From NCBI RefSeq assembly GCF_009687885.1, contig NZ_BLAF01000055.1:17355-81354 (forward strand): a stretch of 64,000 nucleotides of DNA, written 5' to 3'. The position numbers and the translations under genes are program-made. The DNA is from Acrocarpospora pleiomorpha. Lineage in GTDB: Bacteria; Actinomycetota; Actinomycetes; Streptosporangiales; Streptosporangiaceae. The notes below the pieces were generated by a model, which worked only from the letters and a program-made list of their open reading frames with translations, ran no database searches and was not told where the DNA came from. Each line of letters starts with the position of its first letter. Position 1 is the stretch's first letter. Positions 36,470 to 45,641 of this stretch are shown piece by piece.

Positions 36470-37401
36470 CGGGTGGTTCCTTCCAGGGGCGAGAGCAGGT
36501 CGTCGACGCCGTTGAGGAGCGCCCTGCAGCGGGTCTGCCCATCGGTGGTGAGCGGGATCAGGGGCGGTCGGACGAACCCCGACTCCAGCAGCCCGCGTTG
36601 TGCCAGAAGCCACTTCACGGCGGCGGGGTTGGTCTCGGTGAACGTCAGGTCGACAAGGGGATGGAGCCGGTAGTGCAACTCGCGGGCGCGCTGCTGGTCG
36701 CCCCCGACAGAGGCCTCGTACATCGCGGCGACAGCGGCCGGGGCGAGGTTGGCGACAGCGCTGACGAAACCGACTCCACCGAGCGCCAGCAGGGGCAGGC
36801 ACAACAGCTCGATGCCGGACCACACGAGCAGGTCGGGACCGCAGGCGTGGATGACGCGGGAGAAGTGCTCGAAGTCCTTGGTCGTCTCCTTGATCCCGAC
36901 GATGTTGTCGAAGTCGCGGAAGAGTCGACCGACTGTCTCCGGATCGATGTCCACGGCGGTGCGCGAGGGCACGTTGTAGATCACGATCGGCAGATCGGGA
37001 TACTCGCGGGCGACCGTGGCGTACCAGGAGTAGAGGGCCTCCTGGGTCGGCCGGGCGTAGTACGGGGTGATGACGAGGGTGGCGTCGGCGCCGGCCTCAC
37101 GCGCGATACCGGTCAGCTCCAGGGTCTCGTCGAGCTTCGCCGAGCCCGTTCCTGGGAGGAAGGGCACCCGGTCAGCGATGACGTTGGCGGCGAGCCGGAT
37201 CGCCTCGGCCCGCTCCGGGAGCGTCTGGGCGCCCGGTTCACCGGTCGAGCCGCCCAGGGAGATCCCGTGCGAGCCGTTCGTGAGCTGGAACTCGATGAGC
37301 CGGCGCAGGCCGTCGGGATCCGGGGTTCCGTCGGAACGGAACGGTGTCACCACGGGAGCGATCGACCCGCGGATGCACGCGGGATCGGAGCGGTACTTCA
37401 T
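36466..37401 (-). CDS. DapA-family class I pyruvate aldolase of the homoprotocatechuate pathway
   Basis: A 311-residue member of the dihydrodipicolinate synthase/N-acetylneuraminate lyase family. The Schiff-base Lys is K171 (VGIKETTKD) and the catalytic Tyr is Y142 (IYNVPSR). Located between the GntR gene and hpaE with four-base overlaps on both sides, it probably cleaves 4-hydroxy-2-oxoheptanedioate to pyruvate and succinate semialdehyde, replacing the unrelated class II aldolase HpaI. The reaction is inferred from context; a true lysine-pathway role is unlikely here. Confidence 0.88.
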   Translation of the reverse strand: MKYRSDPACIRGSIAPVVTPFRSDGTPDPDGLRRLIEFQLTNGSHGISLGGSTGEPGAQTLPERAEAIRLAANVIADRVPFLPGTGSAKLDETLELTGIAREAGADATLVITPYYARPTQEALYSWYATVAREYPDLPIVIYNVPSRTAVDIDPETVGRLFRDFDNIVGIKETTKDFEHFSRVIHACGPDLLVWSGIELLCLPLLALGGVGFVSAVANLAPAAVAAMYEASVGGDQQRARELHYRLHPLVDLTFTETNPAAVKWLLAQRGLLESGFVRPPLIPLTTDGQTRCRALLNGVDDLLSPLEGTTR

Positions 37402-38084
37402 GGCTGGATCTCCTCGGGAGTGGCGGTCGGGTGGCCGGTGCCCGGTTGGGTGAGAAAGGCGTCGAGCGTGGCGAGGCGGTGCTCGCGTGCGAAGGCCTCG
37501 ATGTCGGCGGCATCTGCCCGTACGCGGATCAGCCCGAGCATCCGGTCGTGTTCGGCAACGGACTGTGGGGCGCGGCCGGGGACGCTGAAGTGTGTGCGGA
37601 GCGTGCCCATGCGCGCCCATCCGCGCTCGACGAGGTCGGCGATGTGCGGGTTCGGGCAGCGCTGATACAGCAGCTGATGGAACTGCCCGTTGAGCGTGGT
37701 GAACGTGTGCGCGTCGCCGTCGTCGAGGCAGCGCCGCATCCGGTCGTTGATCTCGGCGGCGGTCGCCAGGTCGTCCAGGGGCACCATCGGTGCGGCCAAC
37801 GCGGTCGCCGCGCCTTCGATGATCGCGAGGGTTTGCATAGTGTGCCGGTACTCGGTTGTGTCGATCGCGCTGACCCGAGCGCCGACGTTGCGTTCGAAAT
37901 CGACGAGCCGTTCCGCTTCGAGCCGTCGCACGGCCTCCCGGACCGGGACGGAGGATACGTTCAGCTCACGGGCCAAGCGGTCGAGGACCAGCCGGAAACC
38001 GGGTGCGTACCGGCCGTCGAGGATGCGTCGGCGGATGATGGAGTAGGCGTGGTCGGACTTGCTGGCCGCACGCTGGGCGGTCAC
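37398..38084 (-). CDS. GntR-family (FCD) regulator inside the homoprotocatechuate operon
   Basis: A regulator of 228 residues with a winged helix (RLVLDRLARELNVSSVPVREAVRRLEAERLV) and a helical FCD domain (NGQFHQLLYQRCPN and later H-x3-H). GTG at 38084 overlaps the stop of the hpaG fusion as GTGA; ATG at 38117 would overlap by 37 bases and is less likely. It is flanked by pathway enzymes on both sides and probably binds the palindrome at 39585-39594. Confidence 0.9.
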   Translation of the reverse strand: MTAQRAASKSDHAYSIIRRRILDGRYAPGFRLVLDRLARELNVSSVPVREAVRRLEAERLVDFERNVGARVSAIDTTEYRHTMQTLAIIEGAATALAAPMVPLDDLATAAEINDRMRRCLDDGDAHTFTTLNGQFHQLLYQRCPNPHIADLVERGWARMGTLRTHFSVPGRAPQSVAEHDRMLGLIRVRADAADIEAFAREHRLATLDAFLTQPGTGHPTATPEEIQP

Positions 38085-39550
38085 CACGGTAGCTCGTCCG
38101 TCCGCTTCGCACGCCATGCGTGGTAGTGCTCGACCCAGTTACCCGCCAGGGGGTACAGGCCGTCGACGGACTCCCCGGCCTTGACCTGTTCGGTGATGAA
38201 CTCCTCCTGCAACTCCTGCTCGCGGACATCTGCGAGCACATCCGCGGCCAGTGCGGCGGGCACCACCACGACGCCGTCGTCGTCACCGACCACGATGTCG
38301 CCGGGCAGGACCGTGGCCCCACCGCAGCCGATGGCCACGTCGAAGTCCCACGGCAAGTGCCGACGGCCCAGGACAGCCGGGTGCGGTGGGCCGGAGAAGA
38401 CCGGGATGTCGAGGGCGGCGACCGCGGCGACATCCCGGACGCCTCCGTCAGTCACGATCGCGGCCGCACCCCGGACCTGCGCCCGCAGTGCCAGGATGTC
38501 GCCGATCGTCCCGCTGCCGCGCTCCCCGCGCGCCTCCATCACCAGCACCTCGCCCCGGCCGACCGTGTCGATCGCTTGCTTCTGCGCGGTGAAGCCGGCC
38601 GTGCGTTCCTTGACGAGGTCCTCGCGCAGCGGGAGGTAGCGCAGTGTCCGGGCGCGCCCGGCGAACCTCGCGCCGGGTTGGGTGCTGCGCACCCCTTCGA
38701 TTGCCACGCTGTCGAGGCCTCGTCGGCGCAGCTGCACCGAGATCGTCGCGACCGCGACGGATCCGAGCCCGGCGACGACCTCGTCGGGGGGTACGGGCTG
38801 ATTGTCGACGAGGGGGCGTCCCCATGTGTCGGCCCGCAGCTGGGCATCGACCCGGGGCGGGGCACCCGGGCCCGTCAGCTCGGGGCCGTCGACGACCGGT
38901 GAGCGCAGCCGGCCGGAACTGGCGTCGTCTCCCGGAGCGAGGCTGTCGACCTCGACCTCGACGACGTCACCCGGAACGGCGACCGAGGCGCCCGCCGGTG
39001 TCCCGGTCAGGATCACGTCGCCGATCTCGAGAATCATCGTGCGTGACAGGTCGGCCACGAGCTCGGCGAACGGGAAGAGCAGATCGGCCGTGACGTCCGA
39101 CTGCACGAGCTCACCGTTGATCCAGGTCCGCACCCGCAGCGCCGCAGGGTCCAACCCGGCGGCGTCGAGCAGCCGCGGGCCCAGCGGCGTGTAGCCGTCC
39201 GCGCTCTTTGAGCGCACGTTCGCGCCGCGGTCGGCGTAGCGCAGGTCGTGCAATCCCACGTCGTTCGCGGCCGTCACCCAGCCCACGTGCGCCCACGCGT
39301 CTGCTGGGCTGACCGCACGGCAGGCCGTGCCGATCACCAGCGCGATCTCGCCCTCGTAGCCGAGCAATTCAGTGCCGGCAGGCCGGACCAGCGGATCACC
39401 GTCGGCCGCCAGCGACGACGAGGCCTTCAGGAAGTACGAGCCATGAGTAGGGGTGCGGCCGCGCTGAGCAGCACGGCTGGGGTAGTTCACGTGAACCGCG
39501 ATGATCTTGCCTGGGCGATGCCCGACCATGGCCGTGACAGGGTCGGTCAC
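38081..39550 (-). CDS. HpaG-like isomerase/decarboxylase fused to an RraA-like aldolase domain
   Basis: A 489-residue two-domain protein. Residues 1-225 are a FAH-fold domain with metal ligands in GYEGEIALVIG (E66, E68) and NDVGLHD (D97), as in HpaG, which decarboxylates and isomerises 5-carboxymethyl-2-hydroxymuconate. Residues about 255-480 are an RraA/HMG-aldolase-like domain with GTIGDILALRA and TDGGVRDV (R372, D373). GTG at 39550 follows GGAGG by 6 bases; the upstream ATG at 39637 lacks a site. RraA-like enzymes include class II pyruvate aldolases and oxaloacetate decarboxylases, so the fusion may carry out two steps. First gene of the operon. Confidence 0.9.
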   Translation of the reverse strand: MTDPVTAMVGHRPGKIIAVHVNYPSRAAQRGRTPTHGSYFLKASSSLAADGDPLVRPAGTELLGYEGEIALVIGTACRAVSPADAWAHVGWVTAANDVGLHDLRYADRGANVRSKSADGYTPLGPRLLDAAGLDPAALRVRTWINGELVQSDVTADLLFPFAELVADLSRTMILEIGDVILTGTPAGASVAVPGDVVEVEVDSLAPGDDASSGRLRSPVVDGPELTGPGAPPRVDAQLRADTWGRPLVDNQPVPPDEVVAGLGSVAVATISVQLRRRGLDSVAIEGVRSTQPGARFAGRARTLRYLPLREDLVKERTAGFTAQKQAIDTVGRGEVLVMEARGERGSGTIGDILALRAQVRGAAAIVTDGGVRDVAAVAALDIPVFSGPPHPAVLGRRHLPWDFDVAIGCGGATVLPGDIVVGDDDGVVVVPAALAADVLADVREQELQEEFITEQVKAGESVDGLYPLAGNWVEHYHAWRAKRTDELPW

Positions 39551-39584
39551 GCTCGCCTCCTTTGCCGTGGGACCGTCCCTAGAT

Positions 39585-39594
39585 TCGTATACGA
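39585..39594. promoter_or_regulatory. GntR-type operator upstream of the homoprotocatechuate operon
   Basis: TCGTATACGA is a perfect 10-base palindrome 35 bases before the first gene of the operon. FCD-type GntR regulators often recognise a GTATAC core, and such a regulator is encoded as the second gene. Confidence 0.6.
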
Positions 39595-39657
39595 TTCGAT
39601 TCCCGTGGAAAACGACTCTTTTCCTCGGTGAATCCACGGAAAATCTGTGGAGTGCGG

Positions 39658-39869
39658 ACCGTCGTGGTGGAGGGCACCGTCGGCACGTCCGTCTACGTCC
39701 CGGACCGGCTCGACGTCATGGAGCACACTCGCCCATTCGACAAGCGGCTCACATCGGTCACCTTTGGGCCGGTGACCTTCGGTGTTCAGCTACGGCGACC
39801 GCAGGCCGCATCGAGATCAGTGACCCTGAGACCCCGTACGAGGCGATCGTCGTCGAAGCCCGCAAGTAG
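39658..39869 (+). pseudogene. Frameshifted remnant of an unrecognised gene
   Basis: The plus strand reads VRTVVVEGTVGTSVYVPDRL and continues with TRPFDKRLTSVTFGPVTFG, then the sense continues in another frame as GRIEISDPETPYEAIVVEAR with a stop at 39867-39869. Amino acid use looks like real protein, so a gene broken by a frameshift near 39785 is likely. I do not recognise the family. Between 39870 and 40140 another weak frame ends in AVEEVRMCSRDLALDLLLVV; I see no further gene in 39551-40212. Confidence 0.35.
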
Positions 39870-40125
39870 GCCCAGGCCCGCCTTCGGGGCAGATGGGGGC
39901 GCTCGTCACGGGAGAACTGCGTTGGCGCCCTCCGAGCGCTGTTCAAGCGAGCCAAGCGCGCCCGGCTCATCACCGACGACCGGCCGCAGAGCTTAACAAG
40001 CCCACCCGCCTCCGGAGCCGGCGCCGTGCCCTGGCCGAGCCCGAGCTGGCCGAGGCCGTCGAGGAGGTCCGGATGTGCAGCCGGGACCTCGCCCTCGACC
40101 TGCTGCTGGTCGTACTTCTCTTAGC

Positions 40126-40154
40126 TTGACCCGCACTTTGCCCTACGATATCGT
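40126..40154 (+). promoter_or_regulatory. Promoter and palindromic operator candidate for the HyuAB operon
   Basis: TTGACC (40126-40131) and TATCGT (40149-40154) are 17 bases apart, as in a sigma-70-type promoter. The -10 overlaps the perfect 10-base palindrome ACGATATCGT (40145-40154). The first gene starts at 40213. No regulator gene is linked. Confidence 0.45.
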
Positions 40155-40212
40155 CTGACAACACCGTGACGAAGATGTGTCGCGGATCCTTGGCACCGTG
40201 AGGTGAGGGTGT

Positions 40213-41016
40213 ATGGAGATCGCGACTGCGGCGCACGCGTGCGCCGCAAATAGTCGAAGGCGCGGCCCCGCCGTTGGTGACACCCGGGCGATGCCCGACC
40301 AACCGACGAATGCTGGTGCTGTTCGCCCGCCTCTCTCAGAGAGTCTCCGTGATGACCGGGCGCGCGACCTCGCTCGGTTGTATGAGTCGTCGGGGCTCGC
40401 TCAGCACCTCGGCATGGGCAACCGGCCGGCGGTGCTGCTCATCGATCTGTTTCGCGCGTTCACCGATCCGGAGTCACCACTGGCCATGCCGGTCGGGGAG
40501 CTGATCGAGCCGACCGCGCGGCTGCTGCGTGAGGCTCGTGCCCTAGGCGTACCTGTGGTGCACACGATCGTGCGCTACCACCACGACGCGGAGTTGGGTG
40601 TGCTGGGCGAGAAGAACCCGGTCCTGCGCCTTCTCACGAGCGACAGCCCGCTCGCCGCGGTGGACCCGCGGCTGGACCCGGACGGAGCCGATCTCGTCGT
40701 CGACAAGAAGGGTGCGAGCGCCTTCCACGCGTCGACCCTGCGGGGGATCTTGAACGCGCTCGGCGTGGATAGCGTCGTTGTGGCCGGTGTGTCTACCAGT
40801 GGGTGCGTGCGAGCGACGGTGGTGGACGCCATCCAGCTCGGGCTACGCCCGATCGTGGTGCGCGAGTGCACTGCCGATCGCAGCGCGTTCGCCCACGAGA
40901 TCGCGCTGGCCGACATTGAGTTTAGGTACGGCGACGTCGAGTCGCTGGAGTATGTGATCGCCGGCCTCCACGGCATCGTCGGCGACCGAAAGGATGATGA
41001 TGCGCGTCGCAACTGA
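40213..41016 (+). CDS. Isochorismatase-fold amidase (N-carbamoylsarcosine/maleamate amidase type)
   Basis: A 267-residue cysteine hydrolase. The triad is predicted as D78 (LLIDLFRAF), K165 or K166 (VVDKKGASAF) and C198 (GVSTSGCVRAT). This motif pattern fits amidases such as N-carbamoylsarcosine amidase and maleamate amidohydrolase, not true isochorismatases. ATG at 40213 has a GAGG site; ATG at 40291 is a shorter option. It leads an operon with HyuA and HyuB, so it should release ammonia from a ring-opened amide or carbamoyl acid. Confidence 0.87.
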   Translation: MEIATAAHACAANSRRRGPAVGDTRAMPDQPTNAGAVRPPLSESLRDDRARDLARLYESSGLAQHLGMGNRPAVLLIDLFRAFTDPESPLAMPVGELIEPTARLLREARALGVPVVHTIVRYHHDAELGVLGEKNPVLRLLTSDSPLAAVDPRLDPDGADLVVDKKGASAFHASTLRGILNALGVDSVVVAGVSTSGCVRATVVDAIQLGLRPIVVRECTADRSAFAHEIALADIEFRYGDVESLEYVIAGLHGIVGDRKDDDARRN

Positions 41017-43063
41017 TATCGGCGGCACGTTCACGGACTTGGCGTATGTCGGGGCCGACCGCGTGCTACGCGTCGACAAGGTTTCCAGCACGCCGGGCGA
41101 GTTCGAGGTGGCTGTTGACCAGGTGCTCGACCAGGCCGGCATATGTCCAGAGGACAACGTGGAGTCGTTCATCCACGGCTCGACCGTTGTTATCAACGCG
41201 CTCATCGAGCGCAAGGGAGGTCCGACTGCGCTGATCACCACCGCCGGGTTCCGCGACGTTCTCGAGATCGGGCGTTCGAACCGCCCCGACGCCTACAACT
41301 ACCGGTACCGCAAGCCGCGACCGTTCGTCGAGCGCCATCTCCGCTTCGAAGTTCGGGAGCGGCTGGCTCGCGATGGTCAGGAACTGACTCCGCTCGATGT
41401 GGCCGAGTGCGAGATGGCGGCCATCGCGGCGAAGGCTGCGGGCGCACAGGCCATCGCAATCTGCTTCCTGCACGCGTACGCCAACCCCGTCCATGAGATC
41501 GCGTGCGCCGAGGCCGTCAAGCAGGTGTACCCCGAGGCCTTCGTCACGATGTCGCACGAGACGACCCGCGAATGGCGCGAGTACGAGCGCACCAGCACCG
41601 CCGTCTTGAACGCCTACGTGCAAGAGGTAGCCGCCACGTATCTCGAACGGCTCGAGAAGCGGCTGGTCGCCCGAGGCATCGACCGATCACTGCAGGTAAT
41701 GCAATCCAACGGGGGCACGGTCTCGTTCCGTCACGCGCGCGAGCTTCCGATCAAGCTGGTCGAATCCGGGCCCGTCGCCGGTGTCGCAGCGGCCGCGGCA
41801 ATGGGGCTCGCCGCCGGGCGCGAGAACATCATCTCGCTCGATATCGGCGGTACGACCGCCAAGAGCTCCCTGATCGAGCGGGGCGAGGTACGCCTCACGA
41901 CCGACTACCGCATCGACCGCACACCGCGCTCGCCGGGATACCCGATCAAGTCACCAGTGGTCGACATCGTCGAGATCGGTGCCGGCGGGGGGTCGATCGC
42001 ATGGACGGACGAGCTCGGCCGGCTGGGCCTCGGCCCGCAGAGCGCCGGCGCTCGGCCCGGGCCAGCGTGCTACCCGAACGGCGGCACGCTGCCGACGGTG
42101 ACCGACGCCAACCTGGTTGCGGGTCGCATCAACCCAGCGTTGTTCCTGGGCGGCCGGCTGGCGGTCAGCGTCGACCGGGCCCGAGCCGCGATCGCCACCG
42201 TGGCGCGTCCGCTCGGGCTGGAAGTGGAGGAAGCGGCGCTGGGGATCATCCGCCTCGCCGACGCCAAGATGCTCAACGCCATCAAGCTCGTGTCGGTGCG
42301 ACGCGGGTATGACCCGCGCGACTTCCACCTGATGGCCTTCGGTGGCGGCGGGCCGGTGCACGGAGCGGCGCTGGGTGCCGAACTGCGGACGCGCTCCATC
42401 GTCATCCCGCCAGCGGCAGGCATGTTCTCTGCTGTCGGCATGCTCATGACGCGCCTGCGCGCGGACTGGGTGCAGACGAAGGTCCTCCCGGCGGTCCCTG
42501 ACAGCGGCGAAGTAGTCACTGAAGTGTGGCGCGACCTCCAGACGGAAGCGCTGGCGCATTTCGATGCCGAAGGGATCGATCCCGCCGAGGTCACGTTCAC
42601 GCACGCGCTCGATCTCCGTTACCTCGGCCAGGAGCACACCGTCACCGTGCGCGTGACCCCGGCGGCGTCGATCCCCGAGATCATCAGCGTATTCGGCGAA
42701 CAGCACGAGCAGGAGTTCACGTTCCAACTCGCCGCTCCCGTGGAGATCGTCGACTTTCACCTGACCGCCCTCCACATCGGCCCACCCCCGTTCCACCTGT
42801 CCGCGCTGCCGAGCGCGACCTCGGCCGACGAGGCATTGAAGGGCGAGCGCCCAGTGTTGTTCGAACGCACCGGGCATGTCTCGGTGCCCACCTATGACCG
42901 GGCTCTGCTCGGCGTGGGAGTCGCCCTGGACGGCCCCGCGATCATCGAAGAGGCGTCGTCGTCCACTGTCGTCGGCCCGCAGCAGCGCGCGGCCGTTGAC
43001 GAGCAGGGTTCGATCGTGATCACGCAGAAGGTGGCTACCAAGGAGCAGGAGGTGCTCTCGTGA
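41000..43063 (+). CDS. hyuA: Hydantoinase/oxoprolinase subunit A
   Basis: A 687-residue ATP-dependent ring-opening subunit of the HyuA/AcxA/5-oxoprolinase family. The phosphate-binding motif DIGGTFTDL lies at the N-terminus and a second (SLDIGGTTAKS) near 280. ATG at 41000 has a GAAAGG site; two further ATGs lie 3 and 6 bases upstream. It overlaps the amidase gene by 17 bases. With HyuB it should hydrolyse a cyclic amide or imide, such as a hydantoin, lactam or imide, at the cost of ATP. Confidence 0.92.
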   Translation: MRVATDIGGTFTDLAYVGADRVLRVDKVSSTPGEFEVAVDQVLDQAGICPEDNVESFIHGSTVVINALIERKGGPTALITTAGFRDVLEIGRSNRPDAYNYRYRKPRPFVERHLRFEVRERLARDGQELTPLDVAECEMAAIAAKAAGAQAIAICFLHAYANPVHEIACAEAVKQVYPEAFVTMSHETTREWREYERTSTAVLNAYVQEVAATYLERLEKRLVARGIDRSLQVMQSNGGTVSFRHARELPIKLVESGPVAGVAAAAAMGLAAGRENIISLDIGGTTAKSSLIERGEVRLTTDYRIDRTPRSPGYPIKSPVVDIVEIGAGGGSIAWTDELGRLGLGPQSAGARPGPACYPNGGTLPTVTDANLVAGRINPALFLGGRLAVSVDRARAAIATVARPLGLEVEEAALGIIRLADAKMLNAIKLVSVRRGYDPRDFHLMAFGGGGPVHGAALGAELRTRSIVIPPAAGMFSAVGMLMTRLRADWVQTKVLPAVPDSGEVVTEVWRDLQTEALAHFDAEGIDPAEVTFTHALDLRYLGQEHTVTVRVTPAASIPEIISVFGEQHEQEFTFQLAAPVEIVDFHLTALHIGPPPFHLSALPSATSADEALKGERPVLFERTGHVSVPTYDRALLGVGVALDGPAIIEEASSSTVVGPQQRAAVDEQGSIVITQKVATKEQEVLS

Positions 43064-44754
43064 GGATCGCCGACGACAAGGTTTACGACCCGTTCGACCT
43101 CGAGATCGTCCGCGAATACGTTCAAGCGGCGACCGAGGAGATGTTCGCCGTGACCTTGCGATCGAGCCAGAGCACCATGATCTACGAGGTGCTCGACTTC
43201 GCCGTTGGTATCACCGACGTCCACGGTCGGCCGGTGTCCCAGGGAGCTGGCCTGGCAATCCTCCCGGCGATCTTCGGCGAAGTGGTGCGGGGTGCCCTGC
43301 TGCAGTACCCCATCGACCGCCTGGTTGAAGGGGACATCCTCATCTCCAACGATCCATACGCCCCGGGCGGCACCCATCTCAATGACTTCTGCCTCTTGAT
43401 GCCGGTGTTCTTCGATGGCGAAGTCGTGGGCTTCGCCGCAAACAAGGCGCACTGGATCGACGTCGGTGGCAAGGAGCCGGGCAGCACCCCGGTCGACGCC
43501 GCGGAGATGTTCGAGGAGGGTATCCGAGTCCCATGGATGAAGGCGTTCCGCGCCGGGGCGCTCGACGAGTCGCTCGCCCGTCTGCTGGCCGCCAACTCGC
43601 GGGCGCCGTCAGCCGTCGTTGGCGACCTCCATGCGCAGGCCGCGTCGGTGCGCACAGGGGCTCGACGCGTTCAGGAGATCTGCGCCCGCTACGGGCCGGA
43701 TACCTATTTCGTGAGCCTCGACCGGTTGATCAGCGAAACGGCCCAGCGCAGTCGCGCTGCCTTGGCGGAGGTGCCGCACGGTACCTGGCGGGCGGAGCAG
43801 ACGATCGAGATCGGTGGAGAGACGGCCGTCGCGCGTGTCAGCGTCGCCATCGACGACGACGGGATGACGTGTGATTTCACCGGCACTGATCCGCAACTCG
43901 TGCGTGCCTCGATCAATCTCGCCGGTAGCGGGTTGCTGCAGGCATGCTCAACCGTCTTCCAGGCGGCGATCGGTCCAGACGTGCCGATCAACGCGGGAAC
44001 GTACGAGCCGCTTCGCGTGGTCTGCCCACAAGGTACGTTCCTCACCGCTCAGTCGCCCGCCGCGTTGTCCCTCTACTTCCAGGCGATCGCCGTCGCCGCG
44101 GACCTGGTGTGGAAAGCACTGTCTCACGTCATCCCGGAGCGGCTGCCGGCTGGGCACTTCCTCTTCGGGGGGATCCTTGTGCTGTCGGGCCCGGCACCGG
44201 GCGGCGGTGTATTCGTCATGGCCGAACCGAACCCGGGCGGCTGGGGCGCGGGAGTCGGGGCGGATGGTGAGCGGGCGTTGGTGTCGCTGCACGGCGGTGA
44301 CACGCTGAACGTTCCAGTGGAGGTCGTCGAGCAGCGCTATCCCGTCTTGATCGAGCGCTACGGCTACGACACATCGCCGGGCGGCGCGGGGCAGTGGCGG
44401 GGCGGAGAGGGGATCGTGCGTGCGTGCCGGGTCCTCAGCGACTGGGCGATGGCGACCCCGATGGGCGACCACCGCACGGTGCCGACGTGGGGTTCCGAAG
44501 GGGGGCAAAACGGCACGTTCAACCGCACCGAGGTGCATCGCGCCGATGGGACGACGGAGACGCACGTGGCCAGCGTCCGACTGATGCTGGGCGAGGGTGA
44601 CGTCATCTGCACCGTGACCGGCAAGGGGGGCGGCTGGGGCGACCCACGCCGGCGCGACCCTGATCTTGTCCGGCGCGATGTCCGGGACGGCTTCGTGACC
44701 GCCGCTGATGCCTCTGCGATCTACGGCGTCACGGTTGACGGGGCGTCGCTGTGA
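43060..44754 (+). CDS. hyuB: Hydantoinase/oxoprolinase subunit B
   Basis: A 564-residue partner of HyuA. Family segments include DPFDLEIVREYVQAATEEMF at the start, LISNDPYAPGGTHLNDFCL (about 91) and the glycine-rich GGAGQWRGGEG near 445. GTG at 43060 overlaps hyuA as GTGA. The two subunits are normally translated together and form the active amidohydrolase. Confidence 0.93.
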   Translation: MRIADDKVYDPFDLEIVREYVQAATEEMFAVTLRSSQSTMIYEVLDFAVGITDVHGRPVSQGAGLAILPAIFGEVVRGALLQYPIDRLVEGDILISNDPYAPGGTHLNDFCLLMPVFFDGEVVGFAANKAHWIDVGGKEPGSTPVDAAEMFEEGIRVPWMKAFRAGALDESLARLLAANSRAPSAVVGDLHAQAASVRTGARRVQEICARYGPDTYFVSLDRLISETAQRSRAALAEVPHGTWRAEQTIEIGGETAVARVSVAIDDDGMTCDFTGTDPQLVRASINLAGSGLLQACSTVFQAAIGPDVPINAGTYEPLRVVCPQGTFLTAQSPAALSLYFQAIAVAADLVWKALSHVIPERLPAGHFLFGGILVLSGPAPGGGVFVMAEPNPGGWGAGVGADGERALVSLHGGDTLNVPVEVVEQRYPVLIERYGYDTSPGGAGQWRGGEGIVRACRVLSDWAMATPMGDHRTVPTWGSEGGQNGTFNRTEVHRADGTTETHVASVRLMLGEGDVICTVTGKGGGWGDPRRRDPDLVRRDVRDGFVTAADASAIYGVTVDGASL

Positions 44755-45641
44755 CGCCCGGCGCGCGCCTCCGTGCACTGCTTGCCCGCGACGAGCCGCT
44801 GGTCATGCCAGGGGCGTGGGACTGTATGTCGGCGCGCCTTCTGCAGGACGCGGGCTTCGAGGCCGTCGGCGTGTCGGGTGCCGGCGTCTCGGTCGCGCGG
44901 CTCGGCCTCCCGGACCTTGGTTTCCTCGGGTTGTCGGACATGGCTGACACGGTGCGAGCCATCGCTGCCAACGTCGAGGTGCCCGTACTCGCGGATGCGG
45001 ACACCGGGTTCGGCAACACCCTGAGCGCGATTCGAACGGTCCGGGAGTTCACTGCGGCCGGCGCGGCCGGCCTGCACATCGAAGACCAGACGTTCCCGAA
45101 GCGCTGTGGGCACCTCGACGGCAAGCAGGTCATCAGCGCGGACGAGTATCTGACCAAGCTCTCGGCGGTCGTCCAGGAACGGCCCGATCCCGATTTCGTG
45201 GTGATCGCGCGCACCGACGTGCTCGCAGTGGAGGGCGTCGACGCTGCCATCGACCGCGCCAACCGCGCACTTGAGGTCGGCGCCGATGTGGTCATGATCG
45301 AGGCTGTCGAGACCCTGGAACAGGTGCAGCGCATAGGACGCGAGGTTTCGGGCGCCAAGCTGTACAACTTGGCGACCGGAGGCCGCGGGCCGCGCCTTAC
45401 GGTCGCCGAGCTGCACGGGCTGGGGTTCGGGTGGATCGTCATGCCCGGACTCGCCATGGCCGGCGTGGTCGACGGTATCCGGCAGGCAGCGGCCGCCGCG
45501 CTGCGCGACGGCGATGACGAACACGTCGCCGCGCTGGGCTTCAGCCCACAGGACTTCTTCGAGCTCGGCGGCCTGTCGATGTGGCGTGAGCTGGAGCGCA
45601 AATACCCATCGGAGACGAGGAGCCAGCCGGCATGGGCATGA
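44751..45641 (+). CDS. Isocitrate-lyase/PEP-mutase-family C-C lyase (dimethylmalate- or methylisocitrate-lyase type)
   Basis: A 296-residue TIM-barrel lyase. The Mg site is in DADTGFGN and EDQ, and the active-site Cys is C119 in the KRCGH motif, which marks true lyases of the family. Such enzymes split 2-methylisocitrate, 2,3-dimethylmalate or citramalate-like acids to pyruvate and another acid. GTG at 44751 overlaps hyuB as GTGA. Next to an aconitase-family hydratase pair, it most probably cleaves an alkylated malate. Confidence 0.87.
   Translation: MTPGARLRALLARDEPLVMPGAWDCMSARLLQDAGFEAVGVSGAGVSVARLGLPDLGFLGLSDMADTVRAIAANVEVPVLADADTGFGNTLSAIRTVREFTAAGAAGLHIEDQTFPKRCGHLDGKQVISADEYLTKLSAVVQERPDPDFVVIARTDVLAVEGVDAAIDRANRALEVGADVVMIEAVETLEQVQRIGREVSGAKLYNLATGGRGPRLTVAELHGLGFGWIVMPGLAMAGVVDGIRQAAAAALRDGDDEHVAALGFSPQDFFELGGLSMWRELERKYPSETRSQPAWA

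Noticed and set aside
33726..36673. Plus-strand ORFs of 418 and 581 codons
   Set aside because: Antisense of hpaD and hpaE, which have verified catalytic residues.
36466..37401. 4-hydroxy-tetrahydrodipicolinate synthase for lysine synthesis
   Set aside because: It is embedded by four-base overlaps in the homoprotocatechuate operon.
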